A DNA stretch of 64,000 nucleotides from Wielerella bovis (GTDB lineage Bacteria; Pseudomonadota; Gammaproteobacteria; Burkholderiales; Neisseriaceae): the NCBI RefSeq assembly GCF_022354465.1, contig NZ_CP092361.1, forward strand, positions 1,488,001 through 1,552,000. Reading direction: 5' to 3'. Under the pieces are notes generated by a model, which was not told where the DNA came from, searched no databases, and saw only the letters and a list, made by a program, of their open reading frames with translations. Positions within the stretch are counted from its first letter, which is position 1; each line of letters begins with the position of its first letter. Both the position numbers and the translations under genes were made by a program. Below, piece after piece: positions 49,763 to 59,466 of this stretch.

Positions 49763-50908
49763 TTAATCCGATTGGGAATGACTACATCGTTTTAAAACAA
49801 TAAAACCACTCACACCCGCCAACAGTGAACCCAAAAATACGCCAATTTTCGCTTGGTCTTGCAAAGCCGTATCGCTAAACGCCAACAGGCTGATAAACAA
49901 ACTCATGGTAAAACCGATACCACACAACAGTGCCACGCCATACACTTGTTTCCATGTTGCACCTTCAGGCAAACTGGCTAAACGGCATTTCACCATCAAC
50001 CATACTGTCGCAAATACCCCCAATTGTTTGCCCACAAACAAACCTGCCGCCACGCCCAACACCACAGGCGAAAACAAATTGCCCAAACTAAATCCAGCAA
50101 ACGACACACCAGCGTTAGCAAAACCAAAAATCGGCAACACCACAAATGCCACAGGCAACGCCAAAGCGTGTTCCCATGTCAGCAGCAAAGGTTCGCGCAC
50201 ATCAGCGTCTGGCGAACGCAAAGGCATGGCAAACGCCAAAACCACCCCCGCCAAAGTTGCATGAATGCCTGTTTTCAAAACAAAAAACCACAGCAACGCA
50301 CCCAAAACCAAATAAATCCAATGGCGCGTTTCATTTTTGTGATTGAAATAAAACAAAGCCACCATCACCAACACCGCAGGCAATACATACAACCAGTGAA
50401 TTTGTGCCGTGTAAAACAGTGCAATCACGACAATCACCGCCAAATCGTCCATAATCGCCAAAGCAGTTAGAAAAATTTTTAATGAAACAGGCACTCGGCT
50501 GCCCAAAATCGCCAATACGCCCAAAGCAAAAGCAATATCGGTCGCGGCTGGAATCGCCCAACCTTGTGTCAAAGGCGTATTTGTCCCTGCAAACAAAACA
50601 TAAATCAACGCAGGCAACGCCAAACCACCCACCGCCGCCACCGCAGGCAAAAAGCGTTTGGCATTGTCGCTCAATTCCCCTTGCAGCAATTCGCGTTTCA
50701 CTTCCAAGCCCACAAACAGGAAAAATACCGCCATCAAACCATCATTAACCCAATGTAATACGCTCATGCCCAATACTTTTGCATCCAATAAAGCAAAATA
50801 CGCAGGCGCAGCCGCAGAATTGGCAATCAATAAACCCAAAACCGCCGCCACCATCAATACAATGCCAGCCGCTTGTTCCGATTGGAAAAAATGTTTGATT
50901 CTTTGCAT
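49763..50908 (-). CDS. nhaA: Na+/H+ antiporter NhaA
   Basis: 381 residues, twelve membrane helices. The paired ion-binding aspartates are in LTALAIMDDLAVIVVIALF (about 155-160), and ATDIAFALGVLAILGSRVPVSLKI is the matching broken-helix segment. The N-terminus MQRIKHFFQSEQAAGIVLM and LFVGLEVKREL are family signatures. E. coli NhaA is 388 residues. The gene is bracketed by two miniature elements (49645-49743 and 50976-51082). Confidence 0.95.
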   Translation of the reverse strand: MQRIKHFFQSEQAAGIVLMVAAVLGLLIANSAAAPAYFALLDAKVLGMSVLHWVNDGLMAVFFLFVGLEVKRELLQGELSDNAKRFLPAVAAVGGLALPALIYVLFAGTNTPLTQGWAIPAATDIAFALGVLAILGSRVPVSLKIFLTALAIMDDLAVIVVIALFYTAQIHWLYVLPAVLVMVALFYFNHKNETRHWIYLVLGALLWFFVLKTGIHATLAGVVLAFAMPLRSPDADVREPLLLTWEHALALPVAFVVLPIFGFANAGVSFAGFSLGNLFSPVVLGVAAGLFVGKQLGVFATVWLMVKCRLASLPEGATWKQVYGVALLCGIGFTMSLFISLLAFSDTALQDQAKIGVFLGSLLAGVSGFIVLKRCSHSQSD

Positions 50909-50975
50909 TTTGACTTCCTTTACTTAAAATAAGGACATAAATATATCACAATTTATTTTCAGGTAGCCTGAAAGG

Positions 50976-51082
50976 TATAGTGAATTCAATTTAAATCAGG
51001 ACAAGGCGACAGCGACCGCCGTGTACACATAATACATAAGGGCGCTGGCAACGCTGTACTGGTTTAAATTGAATTCACTATA
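50976..51082. repeat. 107-bp miniature element, TATAGTG-type ends
   Basis: Begins TATAGTGAATTCAATTTAAA and ends TTTAAATTGAATTCACTATA. It lies upstream of nhaA. The 438-bp gap 50909-51347 holds this element, a DUS pair (51185-51233) and a second element, and no gene. Confidence 0.85.
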
Positions 51083-51238
51083 TTTATTCTCAAAATTAGG
51101 ATGCATTCAAACATAATGCCACAGCATATCTCGCTCGTTAAAAATCATGCAAGTACTGTTTATCAGGAAATAGCATCAGATAAATTTTCAGGCTGCCTTT
51201 TGTGATAAACAATCCAAAAAGGCAGCCTGAAAATCTAT

Positions 51239-51344
51239 TATAGTCGTTTAAAATAGAAATCAGACAAGGCGACAGCAACCGACGTGTACATCTAGTACAT
51301 AAGGGAGCTGGCAACGCTGTATTATTTTATTTTAAACGACTATA
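51239..51344. repeat. 106-bp miniature element, TATAGTCG-type ends
   Basis: Begins TATAGTCGTTTAAAATAG and ends TTATTTTAAACGACTATA; core GTGTACATCTAGTACATAAGG. It ends only three bases before the stop of the alpha/beta hydrolase gene, so transcription of that gene may run into it. Confidence 0.85.
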
Positions 51345-51347
51345 ACA

Positions 51348-51977
51348 TCACAATAGACTGGGTACAAAATCATTCAATGTATCGCGCAACTGAATCAATT
51401 TTCCATGAAAAAAATGTGAGCTTTCAGGCAATACAATCACGGGTAAATTCTGCTCGCCACACCATTTCAAAGGATTGGCTAGTGGCACAACTTCATCGTC
51501 TGCGCCATGAATAACCAAAGTTTTGTGTCTATTTGGTACATGTGGCGCAGGTACTTCATACAAACCAACTGCTGTACCAATGAGCAACAATAAATCAGGT
51601 TCACGTTGTTGTGCCACAAAAGTGGACACATACGCGCCAAATGAAAAACCTGCTAATACAAATTGCGCTGCATTGGGATGTTGGGCGCGCGCATAATCAA
51701 TTACGGCAATACAATCAATGGTTTCGCCACGTCCATAATCGTGTACACCTTCACTATTTCCTGTGCCACGAGAATTGGGTAAATAACAATGAAAACCCAT
51801 TACAGACAAAACTTTGGCTGTCGTTTGTATTACTTTATTAGTAAACGTTCCGCCTTGTGTGGGATTGGGATGATGCACAACGGCTACACCACGTTCTACG
51901 CCTTGCGCAGGTAAATACAAGGTTTCCAATTTACCGACTTCACCTTGAATATGGATTAAAGTTTGCGGATTATTCAT
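51348..51977 (-). CDS. Alpha/beta hydrolase (COG2945-like)
   Basis: 209 residues. The sequence GVAVVHHPNPTQGGTFTNKVI near the start, GFHCYLPNSRGTGNSEG, the nucleophile elbow GFSFGAY (Ser, about 105), Asp in VIHGADDEVVPLANP (about 158) and His in ESSHFFHGKL (about 185) complete the triad. This layout is that of small COG2945-type hydrolases of unknown substrate. No signal peptide. Confidence 0.88.
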   Translation of the reverse strand: MNNPQTLIHIQGEVGKLETLYLPAQGVERGVAVVHHPNPTQGGTFTNKVIQTTAKVLSVMGFHCYLPNSRGTGNSEGVHDYGRGETIDCIAVIDYARAQHPNAAQFVLAGFSFGAYVSTFVAQQREPDLLLLIGTAVGLYEVPAPHVPNRHKTLVIHGADDEVVPLANPLKWCGEQNLPVIVLPESSHFFHGKLIQLRDTLNDFVPSLL

Positions 51978-52015
51978 AAGATTTTACTTTTCATAATAAC
52001 AAAAATAATAGGATA

Positions 52016-52044
52016 GGCAGCCTGAAAAATATTTCAGGCTGCCT
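52016..52044 (-). terminator. DUS inverted-pair terminator of sdaA
   Basis: AGGCAGCCTGAAAAATATTTCAGGCTGCCT forms a 12-bp stem with a short loop, 22 bases past the sdaA stop and just upstream of the hydrolase gene. Confidence 0.65.
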
Positions 52045-52065
52045 GAATCATGAAACAAAATTATA

Positions 52066-53433
52066 TCATGCACAAATCACTTTAATCGCCAGCCCACCGC
52101 GTGAAGTTTCACGATATTTCGCGTTCATATCCTTGCCTGTTTCATACATGGTTTCAATGACTTTATCCAAATCCACACAAGCCTTGTCTTCACGCCTCAC
52201 CGCCATACGCGCTGCATTCACCGCTTTAACCGCGCCAATCGCATTACGCTCAATACACGGCACTTGCACTTGTCCGCCAACAGGGTCGCATGTCAAACCT
52301 AAATTATGTTCCATACCAATTTCTGCCGCCATGCATACACGTTCAGGCGAACCACCCAATAATGCTGCCAATGCACCAGCTGCCATAGAACACGCAACAC
52401 CCACTTCGCCTTGACACCCGACTTCCGCCCCCGAAATAGAGGCGTTCATTTTATACAATGCGCCAATTACCGCCGCAGTCAGCAAATAATCACGCACTTT
52501 GCCTGCCGTCAATTCCCCGATAAATTGACCATAATATTGCAACACCGCAGGCACAATGCCACACGCACCATTGGTCGGTGCAGTAACCACTCTTCCCCCA
52601 GCTGCATTTTCCTCATTCGCTGCCAGCGCATAAACATTAATCCAATCCACCAACAACATCGGGTCTTGCGCCGCATCATGCGCTTTCTTTTGCAGCGAAC
52701 GATACAATTTCGGTGCGCGACGCGGCACTTTTAACGCACCTGGTAACACGCCATCTTTGACCAAACCGCGTTCCATGCACGCCGACATCGTTTGCCAAAT
52801 GGTCGCCAATTTCTCGTCCAATTCTGCTGGCGTATGGCAACATAATTCATTGGCCAATGCCATTTGTGCGATAGAAATACCATGTGTTTCGCAATGCCTC
52901 AACACCTCTGCTGCGGAATGATAGGGATACGGTACATCTGCTGTTTCAGTTTCGGGCGCATTAAAATTTTCTTCGTTTACCACGAAACCGCCACCGATAG
53001 AATAATACGTTTGCGCGTATATTTTCAGGCTGCCTGAAAACGCGGTAATCGTCATTCCATTTTCGTGTAATGGCAAAAAAGTATCATGAAAAACCATGTC
53101 TTGCGCATAATCAAATTGTACTTCATGCGCACCTTGCGCCACCGCCAAACGCGCTGTTTGTTTCACATTGGTAACAAAACAAGGAATGTAATCAATGTCC
53201 ACATCGTGCGGCAAATAACCCGCCAAGCCCATAATAATCGCTGTATCTGTACCATGTCCCAAGCCTGTCATGGACAATGAACCATATACGTCCACTCGAA
53301 TGTGGTCGGTTTGCGACAAGCGATTTTGTGCGACCAAATCATCTATAAATTGCTTACCTGCTTTCATCGGTGCAACGGTGTGCGAACTGGAAGGACCAAT
53401 GCCGATTTTGAAAATATCAAAGACGCTAATCAT
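52066..53433 (-). CDS. sdaA: L-serine ammonia-lyase (iron-sulfur type)
   Basis: Deaminates serine to pyruvate. 455 residues, single-chain form: [22 protein letters not shown] at the start, [25 protein letters not shown] block ([20 protein letters not shown], about 275), and the Cys-containing [19 protein letters not shown] and [28 protein letters not shown], which supply the 4Fe-4S ligands. A DUS encodes [11 protein letters not shown] near residue 133. Confidence 0.94.
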   Translation of the reverse strand: MISVFDIFKIGIGPSSSHTVAPMKAGKQFIDDLVAQNRLSQTDHIRVDVYGSLSMTGLGHGTDTAIIMGLAGYLPHDVDIDYIPCFVTNVKQTARLAVAQGAHEVQFDYAQDMVFHDTFLPLHENGMTITAFSGSLKIYAQTYYSIGGGFVVNEENFNAPETETADVPYPYHSAAEVLRHCETHGISIAQMALANELCCHTPAELDEKLATIWQTMSACMERGLVKDGVLPGALKVPRRAPKLYRSLQKKAHDAAQDPMLLVDWINVYALAANEENAAGGRVVTAPTNGACGIVPAVLQYYGQFIGELTAGKVRDYLLTAAVIGALYKMNASISGAEVGCQGEVGVACSMAAGALAALLGGSPERVCMAAEIGMEHNLGLTCDPVGGQVQVPCIERNAIGAVKAVNAARMAVRREDKACVDLDKVIETMYETGKDMNAKYRETSRGGLAIKVICA

Positions 53434-53585
53434 GATGAATGCTCACTTTGTGTATTTTTTCGGGTTTCAGGCTGCCTTTTTGATAAGGCAGCCTGAAAAA
53501 AATATGGCACATTATAAAATTAAAATAAAGAAAAAGCAGCCTGAAAAATATGAGTATTCCTGAAACTGAACATGTATGAATTAGA

Positions 53586-53682
53586 TATAGTCGTTTCAAA
53601 TACAAATAGTACAGCGTTGCCAACGCCCTTATGTACTAGATGTACACGGCAGTCGCTGTACTGGTTTAGTGAATTCACTATA
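53586..53682. repeat. 97-bp miniature element with hybrid ends
   Basis: The left end TATAGTCGTTTCAAATAC is of the CG type, while the right end TTTAGTGAATTCACTATA is of the GAATTC type. The core ACTAGATGTACACGGC is standard. The only hybrid in the window. The 339-bp gap 53434-53772 holds a DUS pair (53466-53500), this element and the smc promoter. Confidence 0.8.
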
Positions 53683-53726
53683 ACATACAAATACATACTC
53701 GCTTTCAGGCTGCCTACCCTATTCTT

Positions 53727-53735
53727 TGCTATAAT
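53727..53735 (+). promoter_or_regulatory. Extended -10 promoter of smc
   Basis: TGCTATAAT is an extended -10 box (TGnTATAAT), 38 bases before the smc start. There is no good -35 box; a DUS occupies that place. Confidence 0.5.
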
Positions 53736-53772
53736 CCGCCACTTTGTTTAATCATTCAGGCAGCCTGAAAAA

Positions 53773-56700
53773 ATGCGTCTTACCCAAATCAAACTAGCAG
53801 GTTTCAAATCCTTTACCGACCCCACCACCATTCACGTTCCCAGCCAACTGGTCGCCGTGATTGGACCAAACGGCTGTGGCAAATCCAATGTGATTGATGC
53901 GGTGCGTTGGGTGTTGGGCGAAGCATCGGCGAAACAATTGCGCGGTGAAAGTATGCAAGACGTGATTTTTAACGGTGCTGCTACGCGCCGCCCTGCGCCA
54001 CGCGCATCGGTGGAATTGGTGTTTGATAATAGTGACCACGCTTTGCAAGGCGCGTGGGGACAATATGCCGAAGTATCCATCAAACGCCAGCTCACGCGAC
54101 AAGGCGACAGCAGCTATTTCATCAATGGTCAAGCAGTGCGCCGCCGCGATATTACCGATTTATTTTTGGGTACAGGCGTGGGTGCGCGTGGTTATGCGGT
54201 GATTGAGCAAGGCATGATTTCGCGAATTATTGAAGCGCGTCCCGAAGAATTGCGAGCGTATATTGAAGAAGCAGCGGGCGTATCCAAATACAAAGAACGC
54301 CGCCGTGAAACCGAATCGCGTTTGCAAGATACGCGTGAACATTTGCAGCGTTTGGCAGATTTGCAAACCGAATTGTCGCGCCAAGTGGAAAAATTGGAAA
54401 AACAGGCGAGCACTGCGGAAAAATATCGTCAGTTAAACCAAGAATTGGCGCAACAACAAAATTTGCAAGATTATGTGCATTGGCAACAGGCATTGGCTGA
54501 TGCGGACAAGGCGGCGGCGCAACATCAAATCGCGCAAACACAACAAGAACAATTAAGTACGCAAACCGAGCAATTAAATCAACACATTCAAACCTTGCGT
54601 ACACAAGAACAGGAACAACAAAACACGGTAGGCAGCCTGAAAAATCAACACGCTTTATTGCGCGAACAAATGGCGCGTGTGGAAGAGCAAATTCGGGCGC
54701 AACAAACGTATCAACAGCGCACAGAAAAAGAACGTGCGGCGGCACAAAATAAAATTCATCATTTACAACAACAGCATAATTCCATTTTAGAAGAATGCGA
54801 CGTGTTGCAAAATCGTTTATTGGACAAACAGACGGAATTGGCAGAATTGGCGATGGTGGTGGCGGAACACGAAATGCGTTTGCCCGAATTGGAACGTTTG
54901 GAGCAGCAACAACATCATGCCTACACCAGCCAGCAAGAGCAGTTAAATCAATTAAAACGTGAGTTGGCATTGAAGCAGCAGCAAGCGCAACACACGCAAC
55001 AGGCGTTGGCAAAACACCATGAGCGTGCGGCGCGTTTGCGTGAAGAATTGACGGCATTGGCTTTGCCCGATGATGCGGAATTGGCGGCGGCGCAGTTGGC
55101 AAGCGAAACGCATCAAGCGCAATATGAAGCAACAGAAATCGCATTGCAACAACAAACGGACACAATAGGCAGCCTGAAAACACGTTGGCAAACGGCGCAA
55201 CAACATTTATCGGTAATCCAGCAACAAGTGATGACGGCGCAAGCGCAACAACAGGCGTTGGCGCAGATTTTGCATAGCCAGCAAACAACTGATGTGTGGG
55301 CAGAAACCACATTTGCTGATGCGCCTGTTTTGTGGCAACACGTTCACGCACCCGATGCGTGGCAAATGGCGTTGAGCGTGGTGTTGGCGGAACGTGTGCA
55401 AGCGCGTTGTTTGCCAGAACCGATGCAAGGGCAGCCTGAAAATTTGGCGCACGGTACGGCTGCGTGGATTAATACACAAGGCAGCCTGAAACACAAAACT
55501 TTGCCTGCACAGGCTTTATTGAATCAAATTCAAGTAGATAAACGTTTTCAGGCTGCCGTATCGCATTGGTTAGACGGTGTTTTGTGTGCACCTGATTTGG
55601 CGTATGCTTTGGCGCATCAACACGATTTGCAAGGGCATCAGATTTGGCTTACGCCCGAAGGTCATCGGGTGGACAAAGTTGGTGTGATATTGTTTGCTGC
55701 GAATGATGGCGTGGATTTTCTGCAACATCAGGCAAAATACGATGCACTGACACAGGATTTGGCACAACTGGAACCGCAATTAGCGACAGCGGAACACGCG
55801 TATCAGCAAATCCAACAAGAAATGACGGCAGCTGAACAAGCACATCAACAAATGTTGGCACAACATCGGCAAACATCTGCGGCATGGCAAGAGGCGCAAC
55901 ATCAAGCCAATACGCTGTTCACGCGCACCAATCAAGGACAGTTACGCCGCGAACACATTGTGTTGGAATTGGCGCAGTTAGATGAAGAATGTGCAGTATT
56001 GGCGCAACAACAAGAAACGCTGGCGACAGATGGGGAAACTTTGGCGCAAGCGGTGGCGGAATTAGATACGCAAAATCGTGAATTGTCGGGCAATCGCCAC
56101 ACGCAGCAACAGGCGTTGAAACAAGCGCAGTTGGCATTATTGGAAGCCAATCGGCAATACGGTGTAGCGGAATTGGATATACACAAATGGCAGCAACGCG
56201 TGGATAGTTTGCAAGCGCAAGCAGCGGCATTGGTGCAACAACAGGCGGATTGGCATACGCGTTTGGAAGAAACAGTTTTTCAGGCTGCCGATGATGCTTT
56301 GATGGAAGAATTGTCGCAACAATTAGCGCATCATCAAGAACATGAAATGGTTTTGCAAGAACAGATTTCGGCAGCGGAATCGCATTTGCAAGAGACGCAA
56401 ACACAGGGCATGGAAGTGTATGAGCGCGTTCAAGCAGCAGCAGCAATGTTGCCGCAAATTCAGGCTGCGGTACAAACAGCTTTGTTGCAACAGCAAGAAG
56501 CTTTGTTGAACGCACAGCATTATCACGAAGATTTATTGTCGCGTGATGCAGATTTGGCATATCTATCGCAATATGAATATTCAGGCAGCCTGAAAGATTT
56601 AGCGCAACACATTAAACAGTTACAAACACAAATTGATGCTTTGGGTGCGGTTAATTTGGCGGCATTGGCAGAATTGAGCGAAGCGCATGAACGCGATGAT

Positions 56701-57255
56701 TATTATCGCCAGCAAAGCGAAGATGTTCAGGCTGCCATTGATTTGTTGGAACAAGCCATCGCGCAAATTGATGACGAAACCAAAATCCGTTTTAAAGAAA
56801 CATTTGATGCGGTCAATGCCAAAGTACAGGAATTTTTCCCGACTTTATTCGGTGGCGGCGAAGCGCGTTTGCATATGGTGGGCGATGATTTGCTGACCGC
56901 AGGCGTGTCTATTATGGCGCGACCTGTCGGCAAAAAAAATGCCACCATTCATTTGTTAAGCGGTGGCGAAAAAGCCTTAACCGCTATGAGTCTGGTGTTC
57001 GCTTTGTTCAGTTTGAATCCTGCACCATTTTGTTTATTGGACGAAGTGGACGCGCCATTGGACGATGCCAATACTTCGCGCTTTTGTCAGTTGGTCAAAG
57101 AAATGTCGGCACAAACGCAATTTTTGTATATTTCCCACAATCGTTTGACGATGGAAATGGCGGAACAATTGGTCGGCGTTACCATGCAAGAAAAAGGCGT
57201 ATCGCGTGTGGTGGCGGTGGATATTCAAGAAGCATTGCAAATGGCGGAGCAGTAA
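53773..57255 (+). CDS. smc: Chromosome segregation protein SMC
   Basis: 1160 residues. N-terminal ATPase half with GFKSFTDPTTI and Walker A GPNGCGKSN (about 32-40); two long coiled coils (about 165-500 and 670-1000); hinge domain between about 520 and 650; C-terminal half with the LSGGEKALTAMSL signature (about 1060) and Walker B FCLLDEVDAPLDD (about 1085). SMC condenses and resolves sister chromosomes with ScpAB. At least nine full or partial DUS are read through in frame (VGSLKNQ, IGSLKTR, GQPENLA, QGSLKHK, FQAAVSH, FQAADDA, IQAAVQT, SGSLKDL, VQAAIDL). Confidence 0.96.
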   Translation: MRLTQIKLAGFKSFTDPTTIHVPSQLVAVIGPNGCGKSNVIDAVRWVLGEASAKQLRGESMQDVIFNGAATRRPAPRASVELVFDNSDHALQGAWGQYAEVSIKRQLTRQGDSSYFINGQAVRRRDITDLFLGTGVGARGYAVIEQGMISRIIEARPEELRAYIEEAAGVSKYKERRRETESRLQDTREHLQRLADLQTELSRQVEKLEKQASTAEKYRQLNQELAQQQNLQDYVHWQQALADADKAAAQHQIAQTQQEQLSTQTEQLNQHIQTLRTQEQEQQNTVGSLKNQHALLREQMARVEEQIRAQQTYQQRTEKERAAAQNKIHHLQQQHNSILEECDVLQNRLLDKQTELAELAMVVAEHEMRLPELERLEQQQHHAYTSQQEQLNQLKRELALKQQQAQHTQQALAKHHERAARLREELTALALPDDAELAAAQLASETHQAQYEATEIALQQQTDTIGSLKTRWQTAQQHLSVIQQQVMTAQAQQQALAQILHSQQTTDVWAETTFADAPVLWQHVHAPDAWQMALSVVLAERVQARCLPEPMQGQPENLAHGTAAWINTQGSLKHKTLPAQALLNQIQVDKRFQAAVSHWLDGVLCAPDLAYALAHQHDLQGHQIWLTPEGHRVDKVGVILFAANDGVDFLQHQAKYDALTQDLAQLEPQLATAEHAYQQIQQEMTAAEQAHQQMLAQHRQTSAAWQEAQHQANTLFTRTNQGQLRREHIVLELAQLDEECAVLAQQQETLATDGETLAQAVAELDTQNRELSGNRHTQQQALKQAQLALLEANRQYGVAELDIHKWQQRVDSLQAQAAALVQQQADWHTRLEETVFQAADDALMEELSQQLAHHQEHEMVLQEQISAAESHLQETQTQGMEVYERVQAAAAMLPQIQAAVQTALLQQQEALLNAQHYHEDLLSRDADLAYLSQYEYSGSLKDLAQHIKQLQTQIDALGAVNLAALAELSEAHERDDYYRQQSEDVQAAIDLLEQAIAQIDDETKIRFKETFDAVNAKVQEFFPTLFGGGEARLHMVGDDLLTAGVSIMARPVGKKNATIHLLSGGEKALTAMSLVFALFSLNPAPFCLLDEVDAPLDDANTSRFCQLVKEMSAQTQFLYISHNRLTMEMAEQLVGVTMQEKGVSRVVAVDIQEALQMAEQ

Positions 57256-57260
57256 TCGTT

Positions 57261-57296
57261 AAAAGGCAGCCTGAAAAATTTTCAGGCTGCTTTTTC
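57261..57296 (+). terminator. DUS inverted-pair terminator of smc
   Basis: AAAAGGCAGCCTGAAAA and TTTTCAGGCTGCTTTTT form a stem with almost no loop (AT), six bases past the smc stop, followed by CTTTA. Confidence 0.7.
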
Positions 57297-57392
57297 TTTA
57301 ACAAATCATTTCTTTAATTTACCCACTACTACATTTTCTAACATAGTGCTAATATACACACTTTCTTCAATACCTCTATCAGGAGAATAAAC

Positions 57393-58787
57393 ATGGATAA
57401 CTGGACACAAACACTTAGCGCAGGCACGCTGTTGGGCATTGCCGCAGGTGCGATTGCGCTGATTTTGGTACTGATTATTAAATTTCGCGTACATGCTTTG
57501 CTGACTTTAATTCTGGTCAGCTTGCTCACTGCGATTGCCACAGGTTTACCCTATGGCGCATTGGTTAATGATGTGCTAGTCAAAAACTTTGGTGGCACAG
57601 TAGGCAGTGTCGCACTATTGGTTGGCTTAGGTGCGATGCTTGGTCGCTTGGTGGAAACATCGGGTGGCGCAAAATCTTTGGCGGATGCAATGATTCGACT
57701 GTTTGGCGAAAAACGTGCGCCATTGGCATTGGGTGTAGCATCATTGCTATTCGGTTTCCCCATCTTTTTTGATGCAGGTTTGATTGTTATGTTGCCGATT
57801 GTATTCGCAACGGCACGACGCATGAACTCCAATGTGTTAGCGTATGCCTTGCCGTCTATTGGCGCGTTTTCCGTAATGCACGTTTTCTTGCCACCGCATC
57901 CAGGTGCAATTGCAGCTTCAGAATTATATGGCGCTGGCGTGGGTTATGTACTGCTGTTGGGCTTACCCGTTGCCATTTTAACTTGGTTAGTGAGCGGTTA
58001 CTGGTGGGGTTTGACAGCAAATAAATTATTCCCTGTTCCCGTACCTGCTGCTGATTTGCTCGCTGGTGGCAAACAAGACAATGACCAACCTGCCGAACCT
58101 GCCAAAGCATCTACCGTGATTATGTTGATGCTGATTCCTATGTTATTGATTTTTATGAATACAGGTTTGCACATGGCAAGCTCTGCCAAATGGGTAGATG
58201 GCAAAGCAGAATGGGTACAATTTTTACGAATGATTGGTACAACGCCCATCGCCTTGTTGATTTCTGTATTAGCAGCCATGTATTTCTTGGGACGTAAACG
58301 TGGCATGAATGCCAGCGCATTAGAAAAAACATTGGACGGCACGCTGGCACCTGTTTGCTCCGTTATTTTGATTACTGGTGCAGGCGGTATGTTTGGTGGC
58401 GTATTACGCGCTTCTGGAATTGGTAAAGCATTGGCAGATACCATGGGCGATTTGGGTGTACCCGTATTACTCGGTTGCTTTTTAGTGGCATTGGTATTGC
58501 GAATTGCACAAGGTTCCGCAACCGTTGCATTGATGACTGCGGCTGCTTTAATGGCACCTGCCGTAGCCGCAGCAGGTTACAATGAATGGCAACTGGCAGG
58601 CGTGGTTTTAGCCACCGCAGCAGGTTCCGTTGCAGCTAGCCATGTAAACGATTCAGGTTTCTGGTTGGTGGGACGTTTGTTGAATATGGACGAAGCCACC
58701 ACCTTGAAAACATGGACGGTTAATCAAACATTGATTGCCATCATTGGTTTTATTTTGTCAGCGATTGCGGTGGCAATATTAGGCTAA
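57393..58787 (+). CDS. gntP: Gluconate permease of the GntP family
   Basis: 464 residues with twelve or more membrane helices. Family signatures: LVGLGAMLGRLVETSGGAKSLA (about 70-92), FGFPIFFDAGLIVMLPIVFA (about 118-137) and VLRIAQGSATVALMTAAALM (about 365-385). Upstream AGGAGAATAAAC is a good ribosome-binding site. Followed by gntK, so the pair imports and phosphorylates gluconate. Confidence 0.93.
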   Translation: MDNWTQTLSAGTLLGIAAGAIALILVLIIKFRVHALLTLILVSLLTAIATGLPYGALVNDVLVKNFGGTVGSVALLVGLGAMLGRLVETSGGAKSLADAMIRLFGEKRAPLALGVASLLFGFPIFFDAGLIVMLPIVFATARRMNSNVLAYALPSIGAFSVMHVFLPPHPGAIAASELYGAGVGYVLLLGLPVAILTWLVSGYWWGLTANKLFPVPVPAADLLAGGKQDNDQPAEPAKASTVIMLMLIPMLLIFMNTGLHMASSAKWVDGKAEWVQFLRMIGTTPIALLISVLAAMYFLGRKRGMNASALEKTLDGTLAPVCSVILITGAGGMFGGVLRASGIGKALADTMGDLGVPVLLGCFLVALVLRIAQGSATVALMTAAALMAPAVAAAGYNEWQLAGVVLATAAGSVAASHVNDSGFWLVGRLLNMDEATTLKTWTVNQTLIAIIGFILSAIAVAILG

Positions 58788-58894
58788 ACCAATTTTGTTT
58801 CAGGCTGCTTTTTTGCCATGAATCACACATCAAGGCAGCCTGAAAAATATTTTTTGATAATATTTGATACGCGACTCAAACAAGGAAAAAAACC

Positions 58895-59404
58895 ATGACC
58901 AAACATTATGTGATTATGGGCATTTGCGGCTGCGGCAAAACCACCGCCGCCCAAACCGTGCAACAACATTTGCATTGCGCCTATGCCGAAGGAGATGATT
59001 TTCATACCCAAGTCAATCGCGACAAAATGGGCGCAGGCATTCCGCTGACCGATGAAGACCGCGCCCCATGGTTGGGAAATTTGCGCGATTGGATGAGTGA
59101 ACAAGCAAAAAATGGCGCAAAATATTCTGTGGTAACCTGTTCTGCGCTGAAAAAAGCCTACCGCGATATTTTGCGTGGTGCAGAAGGCGAAGTGTATTTC
59201 ATTCATCTTTCCCCACCGATTGAATTGAACCGCGACCGCATGGCAGCACGACAAGGGCATTATATGAAAGCCAGCATGGTGGATTCTCAACTGGCGATTT
59301 TGCAGCCATTGGAACCAGACGAACGCGGCATTGTGATTGACAATGCTGGCGCAGCAGATGAAGTTGCAGCGGATATTCGCCGTTGGTTAGACAGTAACCA
59401 TTAA
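58895..59404 (+). CDS. gntK: Gluconokinase
   Basis: 169 residues; makes 6-phosphogluconate from gluconate. P-loop GICGCGKTTAAQ (about 9-20), EGDDFHTQVNRDKMGAGIPLTDEDRAPWL (about 35-63, the gluconokinase signature) and VVTCSALKKAYRDILRG (about 88-104). Length matches the GntK family. A DUS pair lies between gntP and gntK. The Entner-Doudoroff genes edd and eda are not in the window. Confidence 0.94.
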   Translation: MTKHYVIMGICGCGKTTAAQTVQQHLHCAYAEGDDFHTQVNRDKMGAGIPLTDEDRAPWLGNLRDWMSEQAKNGAKYSVVTCSALKKAYRDILRGAEGEVYFIHLSPPIELNRDRMAARQGHYMKASMVDSQLAILQPLEPDERGIVIDNAGAADEVAADIRRWLDSNH

Positions 59405-59410
59405 ACACAA

Positions 59411-59445
59411 AAAGGCAGCCTGAAAAGTTTTTCAGGCTGCCTTTA
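59411..59445. terminator. DUS inverted-pair terminator between convergent genes
   Basis: AAAGGCAGCCTGAAAAG and TTTTTCAGGCTGCCTTT form a near-perfect stem between gntK (plus) and the Sel1-repeat gene (minus), usable on both strands. Confidence 0.8.
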
Positions 59446-59466
59446 TTGTTATTTTTGATGGAAGAA

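Noticed and set aside
54227..55351. A 374-codon open frame antisense to smc
   Set aside because: It is the complement of the Gln/Ala/Glu-rich coiled coil and shows no protein-like pattern.
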